Below are positions 49,267 through 62,129 of a stretch of DNA of 64,000 nt, one piece after another. Both the position numbers and the translations under genes were made by a program. Every line of letters begins with the position of its first letter. The stretch's first letter is position 1. A model generated the notes under the pieces. That model had not been told where the DNA came from. It searched no databases and was given only the letters and a program-made list of their open reading frames with translations. This stretch comes from Agrypnia vestita (Eukaryota; Arthropoda; Insecta; Trichoptera; Phryganeidae): NCBI GenBank assembly GCA_016648135.1, contig JADDOH010002335.1, positions 124,001 through 188,000 of the forward strand, given 5' to 3'.

Positions 49267-49671
49267 GTGCTATATATTTTGCTATATCAAAATATAAGTC
49301 GAAACTTGGTAATTACGTGTGGGTAATTTTTAATTGAGATCTAATGTTCTGTTTTGAAAATTGCTAATTCAAATTTTCCCAGTAAAATATAAATTTATAA
49401 ATTAATTCCGGAGTAATTAAAATTTCTGGGATTCCTTGCAAAATAAAAAAATATGTTTTTAAAAATGGCAGTTATTTGTGATGCAACGTGATTATTTGAA
49501 TTTTTCTTATATTAAGAATTTTGTACGAAATACACGTTAAGTCATTTTACACTAATTTACTTTTAAGTACACAGGATGATGAGAGAGACTCGTGCTCAAA
49601 ACTAAAAAATGATAAAATTACACAGTGAAAGTGAAATACAAATTTTAGATTTTTATAGATATTTCATTTAA

Positions 49672-49862
49672 AAAGACAACATTTTTTTTAAATAGAGATA
49701 CGAACACGGAATACGTGTTGCATTAATACTCTTACTATTTTCAAAATTAACTAAATGCTTATGCTATGAGAAAAGGATTAACTTGCTGATGACCTGGAAT
49801 GGGGCTCGAACCGCTCACCACCAGATCACTAGGTGAGCGTCATGACCATTGCTCTAAGAAGC
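49672..49862 (-). mobile_element. tRNA-derived SINE, family 1, copy 2
   Basis: The minus-strand head contains 'agagcaatggtcatgacgctcacc' as A-box region (below 49862) and B-box 'ggttcgagcccc' at about 49812-49801. The tail has 'ctattttcaaaat'-type sequence on the plus strand and the family-specific 'cacggaatacgtgtt' at about 49693. Confidence 0.7.
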
Positions 49863-50007
49863 ACGTCATCTTAATTTTAATATTGTGGTTAACTTAAATT
49901 TTGGATTCATACAATCCAATACCATGGCCATTACCACGACTTTTATGTGTCTCATTTCATTTTTAAATTTTAAACCTCTAAAAATATTCTGTAATAGATT
50001 GTATAAA

Positions 50008-50470
50008 TTACTAGCTGTGCCCGCGCGGCTTCGAACACGTAGATTTTTAGTACACTGTTTGGATCATAGAACTTTCGCGAACCTTCTAAAACATTCTCCT
50101 TCCAGAACTTTCAAGAAGTTTATCGAATGTACAAGAACCTTCTAGACACACCGACACATTCCGCCACTCAGCTTAGAACCTTATAGAATTTTCGGGAATT
50201 TTCTAGAACTTTCTAGACTCACCGACATAGTCGGCGCGCCAATTTTGAAACAATATGAATCATTTGCGGCCTTTCCATAACAAAATAATGCGTTAGAAAG
50301 CATATTTTCATCACCCACTCCCACCCATGCACAGCCACCCCCACCAAAATCGCATATTTTCAATGTGACACCAAGGGCTATCCACCACCATAACCACCGG
50401 TGGGTGGTTGTGGAGAAAACTTGGCGTGTAGGGAAACACGGGTTTCTTTATATATATATATATATAGTTT
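50008..50470 (+). repeat. Repeat with 'ctgtgcccgcgcgg' start and tata tail
   Basis: Begins 'actagctgtgcccgcgcggcttcg', a start seen in many insect dispersed repeats, and ends in a (TA)n run at 50450-50466. It contains many 'ttctagaa'/'aaccttct' blocks (50070-50215) and a palindrome around ccaccggtgg at 50393-50402. Confidence 0.45.
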
Positions 50471-50574
50471 TAGCATTAAATAGCTTACCATTTGAAGATT
50501 TTTTTGGTGTAAATATCTCAAAACTGCCAAAATTCGAGATATCTAATTCTAGCATTTAGCCTACGATATTATGA

Positions 50575-50793
50575 TTATTTTCGGTAAATGATAAAGAACC
50601 AAGCATTATACAACCTTTTCCTGTCGTAAACAAGCCGAGACAAACGTTTGTTGATATCAAATACAGTTGCTAAAGCAGCGTTTAGATGGATGGCCCGCTC
50701 AGTCAATACATTCGCGAGCGGAGCCTTCCATTTGAAGTATGATAAATCGAGCCTCTCCCGCAGATTGAGGGCATGTTGCGCGTCATGTGACAT
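50575..50793 (-). other. Unrecognised 72-codon ORF
   Basis: A GC-richer stretch with open frames on both strands (minus 50575-50793, plus 50648-50839). No domain recognised; it may be an exon or a repeat fragment. Confidence 0.2.
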
Positions 50794-50839
50794 TACTTCA
50801 ACTTTTGCACATTACTACGGATATGAATGCGAGGGCTAA

Positions 50840-52480
50840 AATGTTTATTTTAAATGGAGTAAACATTCAATATGAGCAGTTTGTCTAGGCTATTCGTACG
50901 GAATCAAAAGGAAAAGTTTTACTCAACTGTAATGATGAACTTTATTTATGTCAAGGATCTTGTTGACGCTGTAAATAATATGAGATTATTTTGTAACTGC
51001 TGGATTTGTTATGGGGTTCTTTAGAGGGTTTTTACCCTCACAAATTTATCCTTACAATTTTTACCAATTCTACCCTTACAAATTTGAATCTTACGATGTT
51101 TAGCCAATAAGGTAATTTGTAAAAGTGTCAAAGCTATAGATGCACTTGTAGTAGATTAGGCAGTCTAGCATGTGGAGTACCTACTCAGAGTGTCGAAGAA
51201 ATTGGAAATTGTTTAGGGGTTCAATTTCCCGCAAAGAAACTATGTTACTCCAATTTATTTGTTATTTTTACATTTACATTATAAAATCTATGTATTTTAT
51301 TACACAAAATATGATTTTTTAACTGTTTTTATTTAAGAAACAATTATTTCTACTACAAGGTACTTCTCTGTCTACATACCTTCATCGAGAAATGACGTAG
51401 GTATTGGTATTGGTTAAAGTTCAATTGGCTTAGTATGCGTTGCCGTCTGCCTGTTCCAAAAGTATTTTTTACGTTTTTTCTCATTTTATTCGTAAATTTT
51501 CATTTTCATTTTAATCTGTTAAACATTATGTCGCCAAATCACTGCACGTAAGTCGCCAAATCACCGGAGGTAATCCTTGTGGGATCTTAAATCCGTTGTG
51601 CTTTGTTTGAACTAAATTTGCAAAGGGAATAAGGGACAATCGTGGCCAGGATTAGGTATTCAGGGCAGGCATATTCACCGCTCCACTAATTGGCGCGATA
51701 GGGTTTGGAGAGGTTCGAAAAACGACCCTTATTATTTGCACGTCAGATCTTTGTGAAACCGCCGTATCTTCCACAAGGAAGTTAATAAATAGAATATCGC
51801 AAAAAAAAACAAAGAAGAATTTTAAAGAATAAATTTTGTGTGAGAAATATTTAATATTTAACATTGACTGCAAGAATAATGTGATAAGTCTTCTTTTAGT
51901 CGAAGGGCATATGAGATGATGAAATTTTTTTTTTCAGAATTTTCGAAACATTTAATGGCAAATGATCATATTTTTCACAAAAATTTTGGATATATATACC
52001 ACGGCCTTTTGTCTTCACAACGCTCGCCTCATCCACATATACATCTTCGCACGTGAACTCAGAAGTTTTTGTTTAATTTTTTTCAAACCCACGCTTATAT
52101 TTAAATGTACTAAAGCAAAAAAAATATTTTTGGCAATGTTTTGCCTTACTATTAAAAAAAAAAAAAATTGATATAGATAACATAATTATGTTGATTAAGG
52201 GAATATGACCACGATTTTATTTAAAAAACTGGGGCTACAATATTTTTGTCGAAATTTTTTATTTTATTTATTTAATTTTACTTTATTTTAACATATACAT
52301 AAGTGTTTTAGAAAAAAAAATTCATGCACTATAATTTTCAACTTTTTATTCTTTATAATACCCAGTGCACTCACTTCAGTAGTAAACTATTACCTTCTTT
52401 TGGTGAGATTATTAACTGATTTCCCATAAAAAACCTTCATTAATTAATAATGATGAATTGATTGATTAATTAGTGAATAT
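50840..52480. other. Unassigned AT-rich sequence
   Basis: No gene or clear repeat. Several poly-A/T runs. Confidence 0.4.
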
Positions 52481-52489
52481 GATTAATAA

Positions 52490-52622
52490 TTGATTTAAGT
52501 ATTCATAGATAATATGTCTATATGCAAATTGCAGCTCAATTAGACATTGGAAAGCGGTTGAAAAATCGATATAAGATTCCGTCCAGATAAACAGGTGAAG
52601 CTTAATATAAGCGTGGTAAAAA
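52490..52622 (+). repeat. Diverged relative of the CTCCCTTTCT MITE interior
   Basis: Order 'gcaaattgcagctcaatt', 'ggttgaaaaatcgat', 'ccagataaacagg', 'gtggtaaaaaag' follows the right half of copies 1-4, with many substitutions. It lies directly before element B. Confidence 0.4.
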
Positions 52623-52683
52623 AGTGTTGCTTCAACTTAATTTTAATTGACGTTTTTATAAACCAATGAATATTCCAACGTGT

Positions 52684-55600
52684 TGTAACGTATCTACCTG
52701 TACACCTAAGCTAAATACCTAACTATAAAGTTTAATAATGTAAGTTTCACGAAAAGCCCAAAGCTTGAGACTTTAAGCTACCGAATTGAGCTTTATTACA
52801 GCTTTTGGGACTTTTAAGCACACACTTTATGCTTTAAGCTACTAGATGAAAACTTAAGTTGAACTTAGAACTTCGGAAGTATATTTACATGAAAGCTAAT
52901 ATTTTATTTATTTTTTTTTTGTTAAGAATTTATATTTTCAAAATTGGCCAATCGTGATCTATCTAGTGGTTAGGAAAATTCCTCCTCCGTTGTGTCCGTA
53001 GCTATCCAAAATTCTTTTGATACGTGGTGAAATTCGTATTCTTATTAACGCAACTAGACTAATGTAGAACGAATTCTTACCTAACTATGGAAATAACAAA
53101 CGCACGTAACTAATCCGTACTCGTCCTTCTAGAAACCGCTCTAGAATTCTACTGTTTCGCCTATATGAGAGATAGCCGATATCGTCCACGTCCGGAGTCG
53201 GCCTAAAAGCCAATTATATGCGGCGTAGCCGAGGAATAAACGCTAGTAGCAAAACTCCCTTACATTGTACCGCCATAACTATAATACCACCGGGGTTAAA
53301 ATACTGAAATATAAAACAATACAATCGTTGCCAAGTTAACGGCATACGCTAAAGATTCCGCCCGCTTTGATTATCAACATCTCATAATAGCAGCTTAGAA
53401 CAGTGTCAGCACAACCACATGCGGCACCCATTTATGACAGATTTACAAGATATAATAGCATACGTTATATTCAAAAACACAAGTAAGAAACCTACCAATA
53501 GCGCATCCCACGTTGTCCGATCTGCTCAATCTGTTCATAGTACATAGTAGAGGAAGGCAAACATATTTATATTCACAGCAACTAGGCGCAACAGAGGCTC
53601 AGGGCAAGCTTTGTCTGACATTATCGCAGCCCGAGATTCTAAGGGAATGGAAGATACAGATTTGTAAGTGAAATTTAAGAAGTGTCTAACCACTTCTGTT
53701 CAAACGTGGATTCTAGATGCCCCCCCCCCCCTGTAGGAGGAGGGGGATGCGGCCCCAGAGCATCGCCGCATCCGGTGGTTAACTCCTGTTTAGACATAAC
53801 CTCCCACACTAAGCTGCAGACCAAGATCAAGCCGAGACTCTATTGCTCCTGCTGGAATCCCCCGAAGTCCTCGCTTCCCGGCGACAAACATATCAGGAAG
53901 AAATCCCGCGTCTGATATTAAGGGTTGTATATTATCCCGCGGGGCAGTCAAATTGACTGGTGTATAATGATGAGGATCCCACGTTGCGGCTACATGAGCC
54001 GGATTATTATGATGTTTACTGCTGATTAAAGGGCTGAATGAACTAACTGGGTGACTGGAAAAGACTCGTCCTTGAGCGCGTCAGTCAGAGCCATGTTAGC
54101 ATCGCCAAATATAGTTGATGTGATTGATCCCACGGTGTAGTCTTATTGACTAGAGATATTAAATGATGTTAAAACAGCATGATTATTACAGTTGATTGTG
54201 TAATTCCTGATATGTTTCTCGCTGGCCGGGAAAGGAGAACCCCGAAGGTCTCTGTATACAGCAAGTTAGAAAAGGTGGTGACTGATGAGAATGATGGTGT
54301 TAGTAATGCCATCGCGCGCCTGAATGCGGTCCCGATCATAAAAATTGATTGTTAAACTGCTAACAGATCTCGTTCATTAAAGCGGCCCCGAGCATAAGTA
54401 TTGACTGTCGAACTGCTACCTGCATCTTACAATTTCTCGTTCATGAGGAACGCCCTATCTCGTCCTTGAGTACGGAGTTATTACATTCACATACATTCAT
54501 AACCAGAGCCCGAGCTCGTCGAGCCAAGGGGAGTGAAAGAACGTAGGGGCTTCTTCCCTCCGGCTGTGTTTGAGGCACGACGCTCTGGTCCGATTAGAAA
54601 TGCTTCACCTTTGCTTGACTGAACACATTTTAACTGTGTGGAGGCTTTGCGCAATTCTACTTAGACCCCCAGAGTGTCCCCGCAGTCCCGGTCATCCCCT
54701 GGATCAAGAACACGCACCCCGTCATTTGATCCCAGTTACATACAACTATCTGTATCGCGAGTGTATCTCTTTCTTCAATCCCCCTTCATTTGCTTCTCAT
54801 AGTTGCTCGTCCATGCGGAACGCCCTGTCTCGTACGTTGATGAGGTCCCGAACGAAGGTTTCGATTGAGGTACGGCTACCTGAGTCTTTTAGCTGACATT
54901 CATGAACATTCATATCCAGAATTCGAGCTCGTCGGGCCAAGGGGAGTGAAAGAACGTAGGGGCTTCTTCCCTCCGGCTGTGTTTGAGGCACGACGCTCTG
55001 GTCCGATTCGAAATGCTTCACCTTTGCTTGACTGAACACATTTTAACTGTGTGGAGGCTTTGCGCAATTCTACTTAGACCCACCCAGAGTGTCCCCGCAG
55101 TCCCGTTCATCCCCTGGACCGAGAACACGCACCCCGTCATTTGATCCCAGTTACATACAACTACCTGTATCGCGAGTGTATCTCATTCTTCCATCCCCTT
55201 CACTATTCCATTTATACAACAATCACGTGACTAACCTCGAGAGTCTAGCACCGGTAATAAGATCTCATTATGCTACGTTGGAAGTTAACATTGCATAACC
55301 GGACGGAATGCCTATTTCCCGCGATCATATTCAATTTGTAAAACGCAATAATATATATTTATATATGTTAGTAAAACGTTTGAAATGCAGAATGCACGTA
55401 CAATGACCTCGCTTCTATCCTAAAGATAATTAAGAAATAATTCCGACGTCACGCCCAAACATTTCAAATATCTAATATTGAATGAATAAAAACAATAGAT
55501 GTTTATAGTTAGTTAAGTTTATAACAATAGTTCGATAGATGGCGGTAGTATAACAATTTTTATTCATATGCCAGGCTGACCTGTAAATAATATCTTGCAT

Positions 55601-57021
55601 TCGAAGCAGAAAACCCTTTCTAGAATTAATAAATGCGGCTTAATCTAAATAGATACAATATATACAATTCGAAATACGTCTTTATAAGAACTTGATAGGA
55701 ACAAATCGTGTTTAAACGATTGCCCAATGATATGCAATACAAACATGTAACGAGTTCAAATAAACCACACATTCATGTTTTAATAAAATAAATATAAAAT
55801 CCAGATGCATTTTTAAAATATATTATTTGGAGGAAATTTCTCGTACGATTTGAATTTATATCACGCTTACAATCGTGACATCAAAAACACATAATTAAAT
55901 TCTCGTACTAATTGAAACAAGATCAGACAAGCAACCGCGACATTGAATACGCACAACTCCTCCGAATACAGCCCGATAGTAAAAATAATTAACCGTGATA
56001 GAAAATATAAATGTGTTCCCCAGCTGAAGACCGGCTGTATCTAAATTAATTATTTCTATACAATATGTACAATTCGAAATACGTTTTTATAAGAACTTGA
56101 TAGGAATAAATCGTGTTTAAAACGATTGCCCAATGATACGCAATACAAATATGTACCTTGCCCAATAACCTCACATCCGTGTTTTAATAAAATAAATATA
56201 AAATCCAGATGCATTTTTAAAATATATTATTTGTAGGAAATTTCTCGTACCTGATCTGAACCCATATCACACTGACAATCGTGATATCAAAACCCCATAA
56301 ATACTCCGATCCCAATCATTCCCAAAACAATACAAATCATATAGAAATCCGTGTATTCAGTCGGCAGCACAGATAACATAAAATTCCTTTGCATATTTGA
56401 AAGTTACATAAGTATTGTGAAAAAACGCCCGCTGGATTATCACAGCCGCAAAACTATGAATTATTATTATCAATATAAGGTTCCAAATATAATACACATA
56501 AAAGGCAATAGAAATAAATAATATTGGAAAGGCTTATCTGTTCACTGTTCCAATTCTCCTTTGAATTATTATCAACCTCCGGCTTTTTCCTCGGTCCAGT
56601 TAAATTATCCTCCTTATTTCGGACTCTCCTCGACAAAGCCTCAGCCGACCTCCAAGCTGAAAACCCAAGTGCCACTCTCTAATTTGTCACGCCTAAAAAT
56701 AGTCCCTATCTCCCGCCATCTTTGATTCCAACTTGCGTGTAAAAGTCAAGTCTAACTCCCAGAACCATTCTCATTGGTCAGATTCGGTGCTAACGGCGCA
56801 TCTGTGATTGGTCCATCTCGTTAAACAAAATAACATAAAGCCTGCTTTACACGCCCGCGTGCAGAAATAATAAAGCTCGCCCGCACCTACTTATCCGGCA
56901 AATATTTAATAATAGAGTATTTAACGGGTTGTGAAGCTTCTCTTTATTATAAACTTTAGCAGATAGATATTTTCGTATAATTTTTCAGCAATGTCTATTT
57001 GAATAGGCCAATATCGTTACA
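52684..57021 (-). mobile_element. Element B: inverted, shorter copy of element A
   Basis: The reverse complement of this region matches 14258-20065 from TGTAACG to CGTTACA, including the segments around the C/G run (53720), the AT-rich terminal 250 bp and the left-end 'cccgcgtgcagaaataat'. It is about 1.5 kb shorter: the triplicated and some duplicated units are absent or reduced, while a 420-bp unit present once in A is duplicated in B. No coding sequence is shared intact. Confidence 0.85.
54480..55195 (-). repeat. Internal duplication specific to element B
   Basis: 54485-54785 and 54902-55195 are almost identical over about 300 bp ('gggcttcttccctccggc', 'ttgcttgactgaacac', 'acacgcaccccgtcatttg'). 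The 108-codon and 80-codon frames here are opened by the duplicated GC-rich sequence. Confidence 0.9.
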
Positions 57022-57024
57022 AGC

Positions 57025-58500
57025 TTAACCTTTATGAATAAGCTCCTGAAAATGTGTTGGTTTATTTATGATCATTTTAGTAGCATTTTATCTAAATTAG
57101 TTTTAAAATCTCTCAGTAACAAACATGAAAACCTTATCTATCTTAATATTTATTTATTTAACGCCCTTATGGGCTTTTTCAAATATGTAGACTATAAATT
57201 AAAAAAAAATAACACAAGACAGATAAAATAATAAGACAAATAAAAGGTACAAATAATAATAGTTGAAAGTTAAAATAATAATACAGAAAAACATAAGACA
57301 GATAAAATAATAATACAGTTTAAGGTACAAATAATAATTCAGAAAAATTTATTATCCATTTCCATTTCGTTGAGATGTAAAGAATTGTATCAGCTTTGTC
57401 CTATACACAGTTATATTATCAACAAAAATGACAGCCGCCTCTGTATGTAATACATTACGATAATTTTTTCATCCAAAATACTTTTCTGTACTTTCAAGAT
57501 ACAAAATATTTAGTACCGGTAATTCTACCTTTACTTTAATAATGATTTGTAAACATGATTTTGGATAGATAGATAAGGTGAGAGCATATTTCCTACAAAA
57601 TCTCGAACGCAGTAAATTTTAAATTGGCAATTTTCGGTGACGGCATTCAAAATATTTAAAAAAAATTATTTTGTTTTTATACCCCTCATTTATACTTGGC
57701 AGTGAATGGATGCCCATCGCATTCTCATGTACTATTTATGAGCGAAATCTCCAATATCGATTCTAGTCATACGTCGCCAGGAAGACATTGGTTTTGGCCG
57801 CAAAAAATCAATTCACTGTTTCTCCTCCGAAGCTCAGAATAATTCATTTATTAAAAACGTACATGAAATATTACAACGTTAACATTACGTGTACAGAGAA
57901 TAGTGTTAACAAAATAAATATGAGTAGATATACAATGGGCAAGAACATATTAGAATATAATATATATGTTACAGTGAATCTGTATTTCTAGTGAGTCTAT
58001 ATTTTCATTGGCATTTTGGTGAAATTATATTCAAGGTCATTCTTTTCATATCCATGAAGATTTTCACCAATAGAAATTAATACAAAGTAGTGAAAAATAT
58101 TTAAAGTGATATCTTACTAGAGAAATTATTGGTTTCCGAACTGTCATAATTAAATTTGAGATTTTCGGATTGAGATTGACCTCTTTAACAATTTAAGATT
58201 AATTATGAAAAAGGTTATTACTGCATTATTCATTTCTTCTGGGCATATCAACATTATAAACCGAATATTATTGACCTAACCTAACCTAACCCAACCTAAC
58301 CGAACCTATCCTAAGCTTTGAGAAACGCGTACATTCGTGGACAAAATGTAGTTTCACCGATAGTGCGCAGTGAACGTGTAAATTCATTGACCAACATGTT
58401 TTCGCTGCCCGACCGGGTAAAATATATTTCTGCTAGTAAAAATATACTCACTAGAAATACAAATTCACTATAACATATAAAAAATTGCAGGTTAGGGTAA
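57025..58500. other. Unassigned AT-rich sequence
   Basis: No gene recognised apart from the telomere-like array at 58275-58314. A 65-codon and a 67-codon frame are AT-rich and unassignable. Confidence 0.4.
58275..58314 (-). repeat. Interstitial (CCTAA)n telomere-like array
   Basis: About eight units of CCTAA with single-base variants (cccaa, ccgaa, cctat). CCTAA is the complement of the TTAGG telomere repeat of most insects. Confidence 0.85.
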
Positions 58501-58549
58501 GGAACTAATGAATTGAGTGGGAATGAAGGACAGTGAAGGACTCGCACAT

Positions 58550-58960
58550 ACTCGGCAGTTCGCGATGTATCGGTTTTCGGCAGACATCTGCAACAGTTAC
58601 ATCCAATACGCGCTCACTCAAGTTTGATATTTTTCCCGGGCGCCTTTTATTCCCGCCAATTTTTTCCCGCCGACATAACGCCCGCCATTTTGTGTCGTCA
58701 TTTGTTCGCAGTTTGTGTTTATCTGGCCGGTCCCGCCATGCGCCGATTGCGGATTCCACCCGCCCTGGTCGTAAATCATTCGGCCGCGAATTATGTACCG
58801 GTTGTATCTCAATATTTGGTAAGATCTGCGGTGTATTTCATTCCCCCGAAACGGCCCGCGAGGGCGGCCATTTTTTTTTCGCCTTTTTCGGTCCCGCAAC
58901 CCCAAAGACGATATCTCAATGTTGACAATGCAAATATGGGAGATATTTGATTTGTTGGAG
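58550..58960. promoter_or_regulatory. GC-rich, CpG-dense promoter-like island
   Basis: Clustered E2F-like TTCCCGCC-type sites (about 58650-58657 and 58665-58672), a YY1-like CCGCCATTTTG (58682-58692) and a second 'ggcggccattttt' at 58864. CpG is abundant over about 400 bp in otherwise AT-rich DNA. Long frames on both strands (130 codons plus, 95 minus) follow from the base composition. It may be the promoter and first exon of an unseen gene, direction unknown. Confidence 0.4.
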
Positions 58961-59600
58961 CGGCTCGCACCGTCTCGAGAGCGTTACAATTTTGACACAT
59001 TTACGAGCGGTTTCTGGGGAAAAAATATTATAATATATAAAGCTTCGAGAAGATTCTATTCAAAATTTATATTATTTATAGAAGGTTCAATCATTTTTTA
59101 TTGGAATCTCTTAATATTAAATACTTTTTATAATCACCCTAATATACTTATACAAATGTTGAAGGTCACAACCCTTAAATTAAAAAAAGGATCATAATTT
59201 GTTTGATCGCTATTCGAAGACAAAATATTAATGTTTAGGCGGGTCGGTGTGTGTGGGTGTTTTGGGAGGATGTGCCCACCCGTCCAAAGGCATCTTCTTG
59301 TGTCGGCACATGATGTGTATTATGTGTGCGGCACGTGATACGTGTGAGATGACACAACAAAGATAGATGAGTAGATGGATACAGGGCGTAAATTATACAC
59401 ATCAACTGGTATTTCATTGGCAACAATTTACAGTCGTGGCTTTAAGTTCAGGAATATTGATTTTCTTACTCTTCGCCTACCTTTTTTTCATACTTTTTTC
59501 CTTATAATTTTTTGCAGAAGAAGATACAAGATCAAAGAACTATTAACAACATACAATATTTCTAATTCATTGTACGCGTTTTCTTGCACTGCGTAAAGAT
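58960..59600. other. Unassigned sequence
   Basis: No gene recognised. A GT-rich patch at 59238-59345 contains 'gtgtgtgggtgttttgg' and 'cacatgatgtgtattatgtg'-like alternations. Confidence 0.4.
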
Positions 59601-59604
59601 ATTG

Positions 59605-59735
59605 AAATTTAGTAGCTCGTTGGCCTAGTGGAAATCTCAAAATTTGTTTTATTTTCAAAAACAAATTTTTATCTTATTTTAAAAATAGTAAGAATACTGT
59701 ACATGTAATCCGTGTAAGAATTTTCCGACAAAAAC
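59605..59735 (+). mobile_element. tRNA-derived SINE, family 1, copy 3 (deleted)
   Basis: The head 'agctcgttggcctagtgg' is a good A-box region, but the B box is missing. The sequence jumps to the body 'ttttaaaaatagtaagaata' and ends near 'gtaatccgtgtaag'. Confidence 0.6.
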
Positions 59736-60099
59736 AACATAAATCTTTGCAGGGTATTTTATTTTCAACTTAATGATGACTCTATTATAATTTGTATCTA
59801 TATTTCTAGATATTTCGGAAATAAATATTAAGAACACTACTTTTTCACATTCACATAAATAAAAATGAGGATGGGTACCGAGCATGCTAAGTGAAACATT
59901 TTTATATTTTGTCGTTTTGCAATTAGCGACAGTGCCTCTCAGAACAACAAACAACTTCTCTGTTTTTTTAATTATTTTCTTTATTTTTATACAAAAATGC
60001 ATCTGCTCTTTTGTGTCTTGTTTTAAATTATTTATTTCGTTCTCCTTTAGAAATAACCATCTTTTATTTTATATTTATTCCCTAGTAGCCTACATGACA

Positions 60100-60260
60100 C
60101 TAGTTTTTCACATCGAAGATTCCGGATCGATGCCCGGTGAGGGCACAAAACATCCATGTGATTTTTTCAAGCCTTAATGTTTTTGAGATTTTCCACTACA
60201 ATATTTGCGCCACATAGCATACTGAAGTTTTCAAAATAAAAAGTATTTCAAATAAAATTG
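60100..60260 (+). mobile_element. tRNA-headed SINE, family 2, copy 2
   Basis: 'tccggatcgatgcccggtgaggg' (B-box-like), 'ccatgtgattttttcaagcc' and the end 'catactgaagttttcaaaat' match copy 1 at 47398. Confidence 0.6.
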
Positions 60261-60529
60261 GTACCTCCCTCCGACGAAAATATCAATTTCCCGAACTCCG
60301 ACGTGGGTAATATGAGACTAGTTGCTTTGTTATTACAACTTATTTGGAATAATATTTTAAAACAAAATTGATAAGTACCTTATTGCGGAGTTTCACCGCC
60401 AAGCTTTTGCATTGCTGTTGCATATTTGGGGAAATAAAAAATGTTGTTTGTTTCTATGCTGAATTGTACATAGTGCTCCATCGTTACTAACCGGTAGGTA
60501 CAAACTAAACGATAATTTTTCAAATGATC

Positions 60530-60830
60530 ATCATTATCATTATCACTTAACCAACCATCACCCCATTACTCTGCCGGGTGAAACAGATAGGATAGAATGC
60601 CACAGGCTTTTGTTATGGCAAACCAGTTTTATCTCATCAACTCTCATACGTCTTATCATGCATATATTTTCCAGTATATGGATCATGCCAGGTCTTTCGT
60701 AGGCTCCCTTTATTCACTCGCCTCATACATTTTCTTTACCATCTCTCCTAGCAAATACGTTCCACTGATATGTTCCAACCGTCTTAGCGATCCCTTACTC
60801 TACCTACTAAAAAAAAACAAAAAACAATAT
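60530..60830 (+). repeat. Dispersed repeat related to 20132-20530
   Basis: Shares 'gaaacagataggatagaatgc' and a following pattern of similar order. The 78-codon frame is not recognised. Confidence 0.4.
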
Positions 60831-60834
60831 TAAA

Positions 60835-62100
60835 TATAAAATGCTAACTAACATAACACTCGTGCATAAAAAAATTCCAGCTCTCAATTTGGCTCGCAAA
60901 ATTTACACAAAAATAATTTCGCATAATATTGATTTTATACCATTCAAACATCTATTCTCGGATATAAGGTTCAACGGGCGCCCTCATCCCTTACGGTCCA
61001 TAAAAGCTTTGCATAGAACCTGTTAGGAGCGCTCATTTCTTCCAATCGCGCCAATTGGCTTACGGGTACAGTAAAAAATGGAAAGGGGATTTGTTCCAGC
61101 TTTGCCAGCGCGACGATCCGGGTGCAATGAATCTCGCATCTTCCAGGACCCGCCGATTGTCTCCAGGGTGGGTATCTTCCATATTGTCTTTTGTTTCCAG
61201 CCTCGGGCGGTAGGGGAGGGAGCAGTCGGCCGAGAGAAATGTATAAACCCTATAAGGGTCGCTTAAAAGGTTTCGGGGGGAAAAAGAATTCCCATATTTG
61301 TAATATGGAATATGTTCGATATTGGAATATGTGCACGAATGCCAGCCGATTTTTCTCGAGTAGTAGTCCATGCTCGGAACAGCCTGGATTAAAAAATTAG
61401 GAGTTTTTAAAACAAATTTATTGTTTTGTAAGTAAGTTTATAGAACTCCATAATCACACATTTAGAGATAAAAACACTTGTTGAGTTATACAATTTTAAT
61501 TTTTTGAGATTGGCCTTATGAGGGCATTATCAATTATTTTACATTCATAAATTTGTATTTATATAAAAATTTATTTATTTATTGAAAAGAGGTTGTATAT
61601 AATTTAAAGAATTAATTATACCAAAAAACCTTAATTAATTCTTAAAATTATATAACATCTCTCTTCAATACTTTTCTTATAAATACAAGTGGTTGAATAT
61701 AAAAAAAAATAGATTGATAAAGCACTCATATCTCTCAAAAAATTAAATATATAGAACTTAAAAACAATCGTTTTTATTTTTATATTTTATATAGGGGGAG
61801 ACTTTTGGGGGTGGAGAATAATAAAGATAATGAATTTGTTTATTTTCATTGCACCGTATATGGTTCCAAGGTCACCTATCGCTATCGTTTTTGCGCAGTA
61901 TTTACTTAGTATTTCGTAGGCCAAGTGTAACCATGGTACAAAAGAGTGAGAAATCCTTCCTGATAACTTTATTCCTTGCTGTAGTAAAATGCAATTCAGC
62001 ATTTTCTATATCACTCTTTGAAAAAATATAAAACGAACAATAACTAACCTTCGACACATAAAAATATTAAATAATATTATTTTAAGAATTTCGCGAACTT
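60835..62100. other. Unassigned sequence
   Basis: A GC-richer stretch at 60970-61290 has frames on both strands (103 codons minus, 69 plus) but no domain. An imperfect inverted repeat of about 70-bp arms lies at 61551-61700. The rest is AT-rich. Confidence 0.4.
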
Positions 62101-62129
62101 TTTACAAACAACATTTTTTGGTTTAATAT

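Noticed and set aside
54570..55298. ORFs of 108, 80 and 69 codons
   Set aside because: Produced by a GC-rich duplicated block inside element B; not conserved in element A.
58533..58925. 130-codon ORF as a host gene
   Set aside because: Open frames exist on both strands because of GC content; no domain, signal or splice evidence supports one frame.
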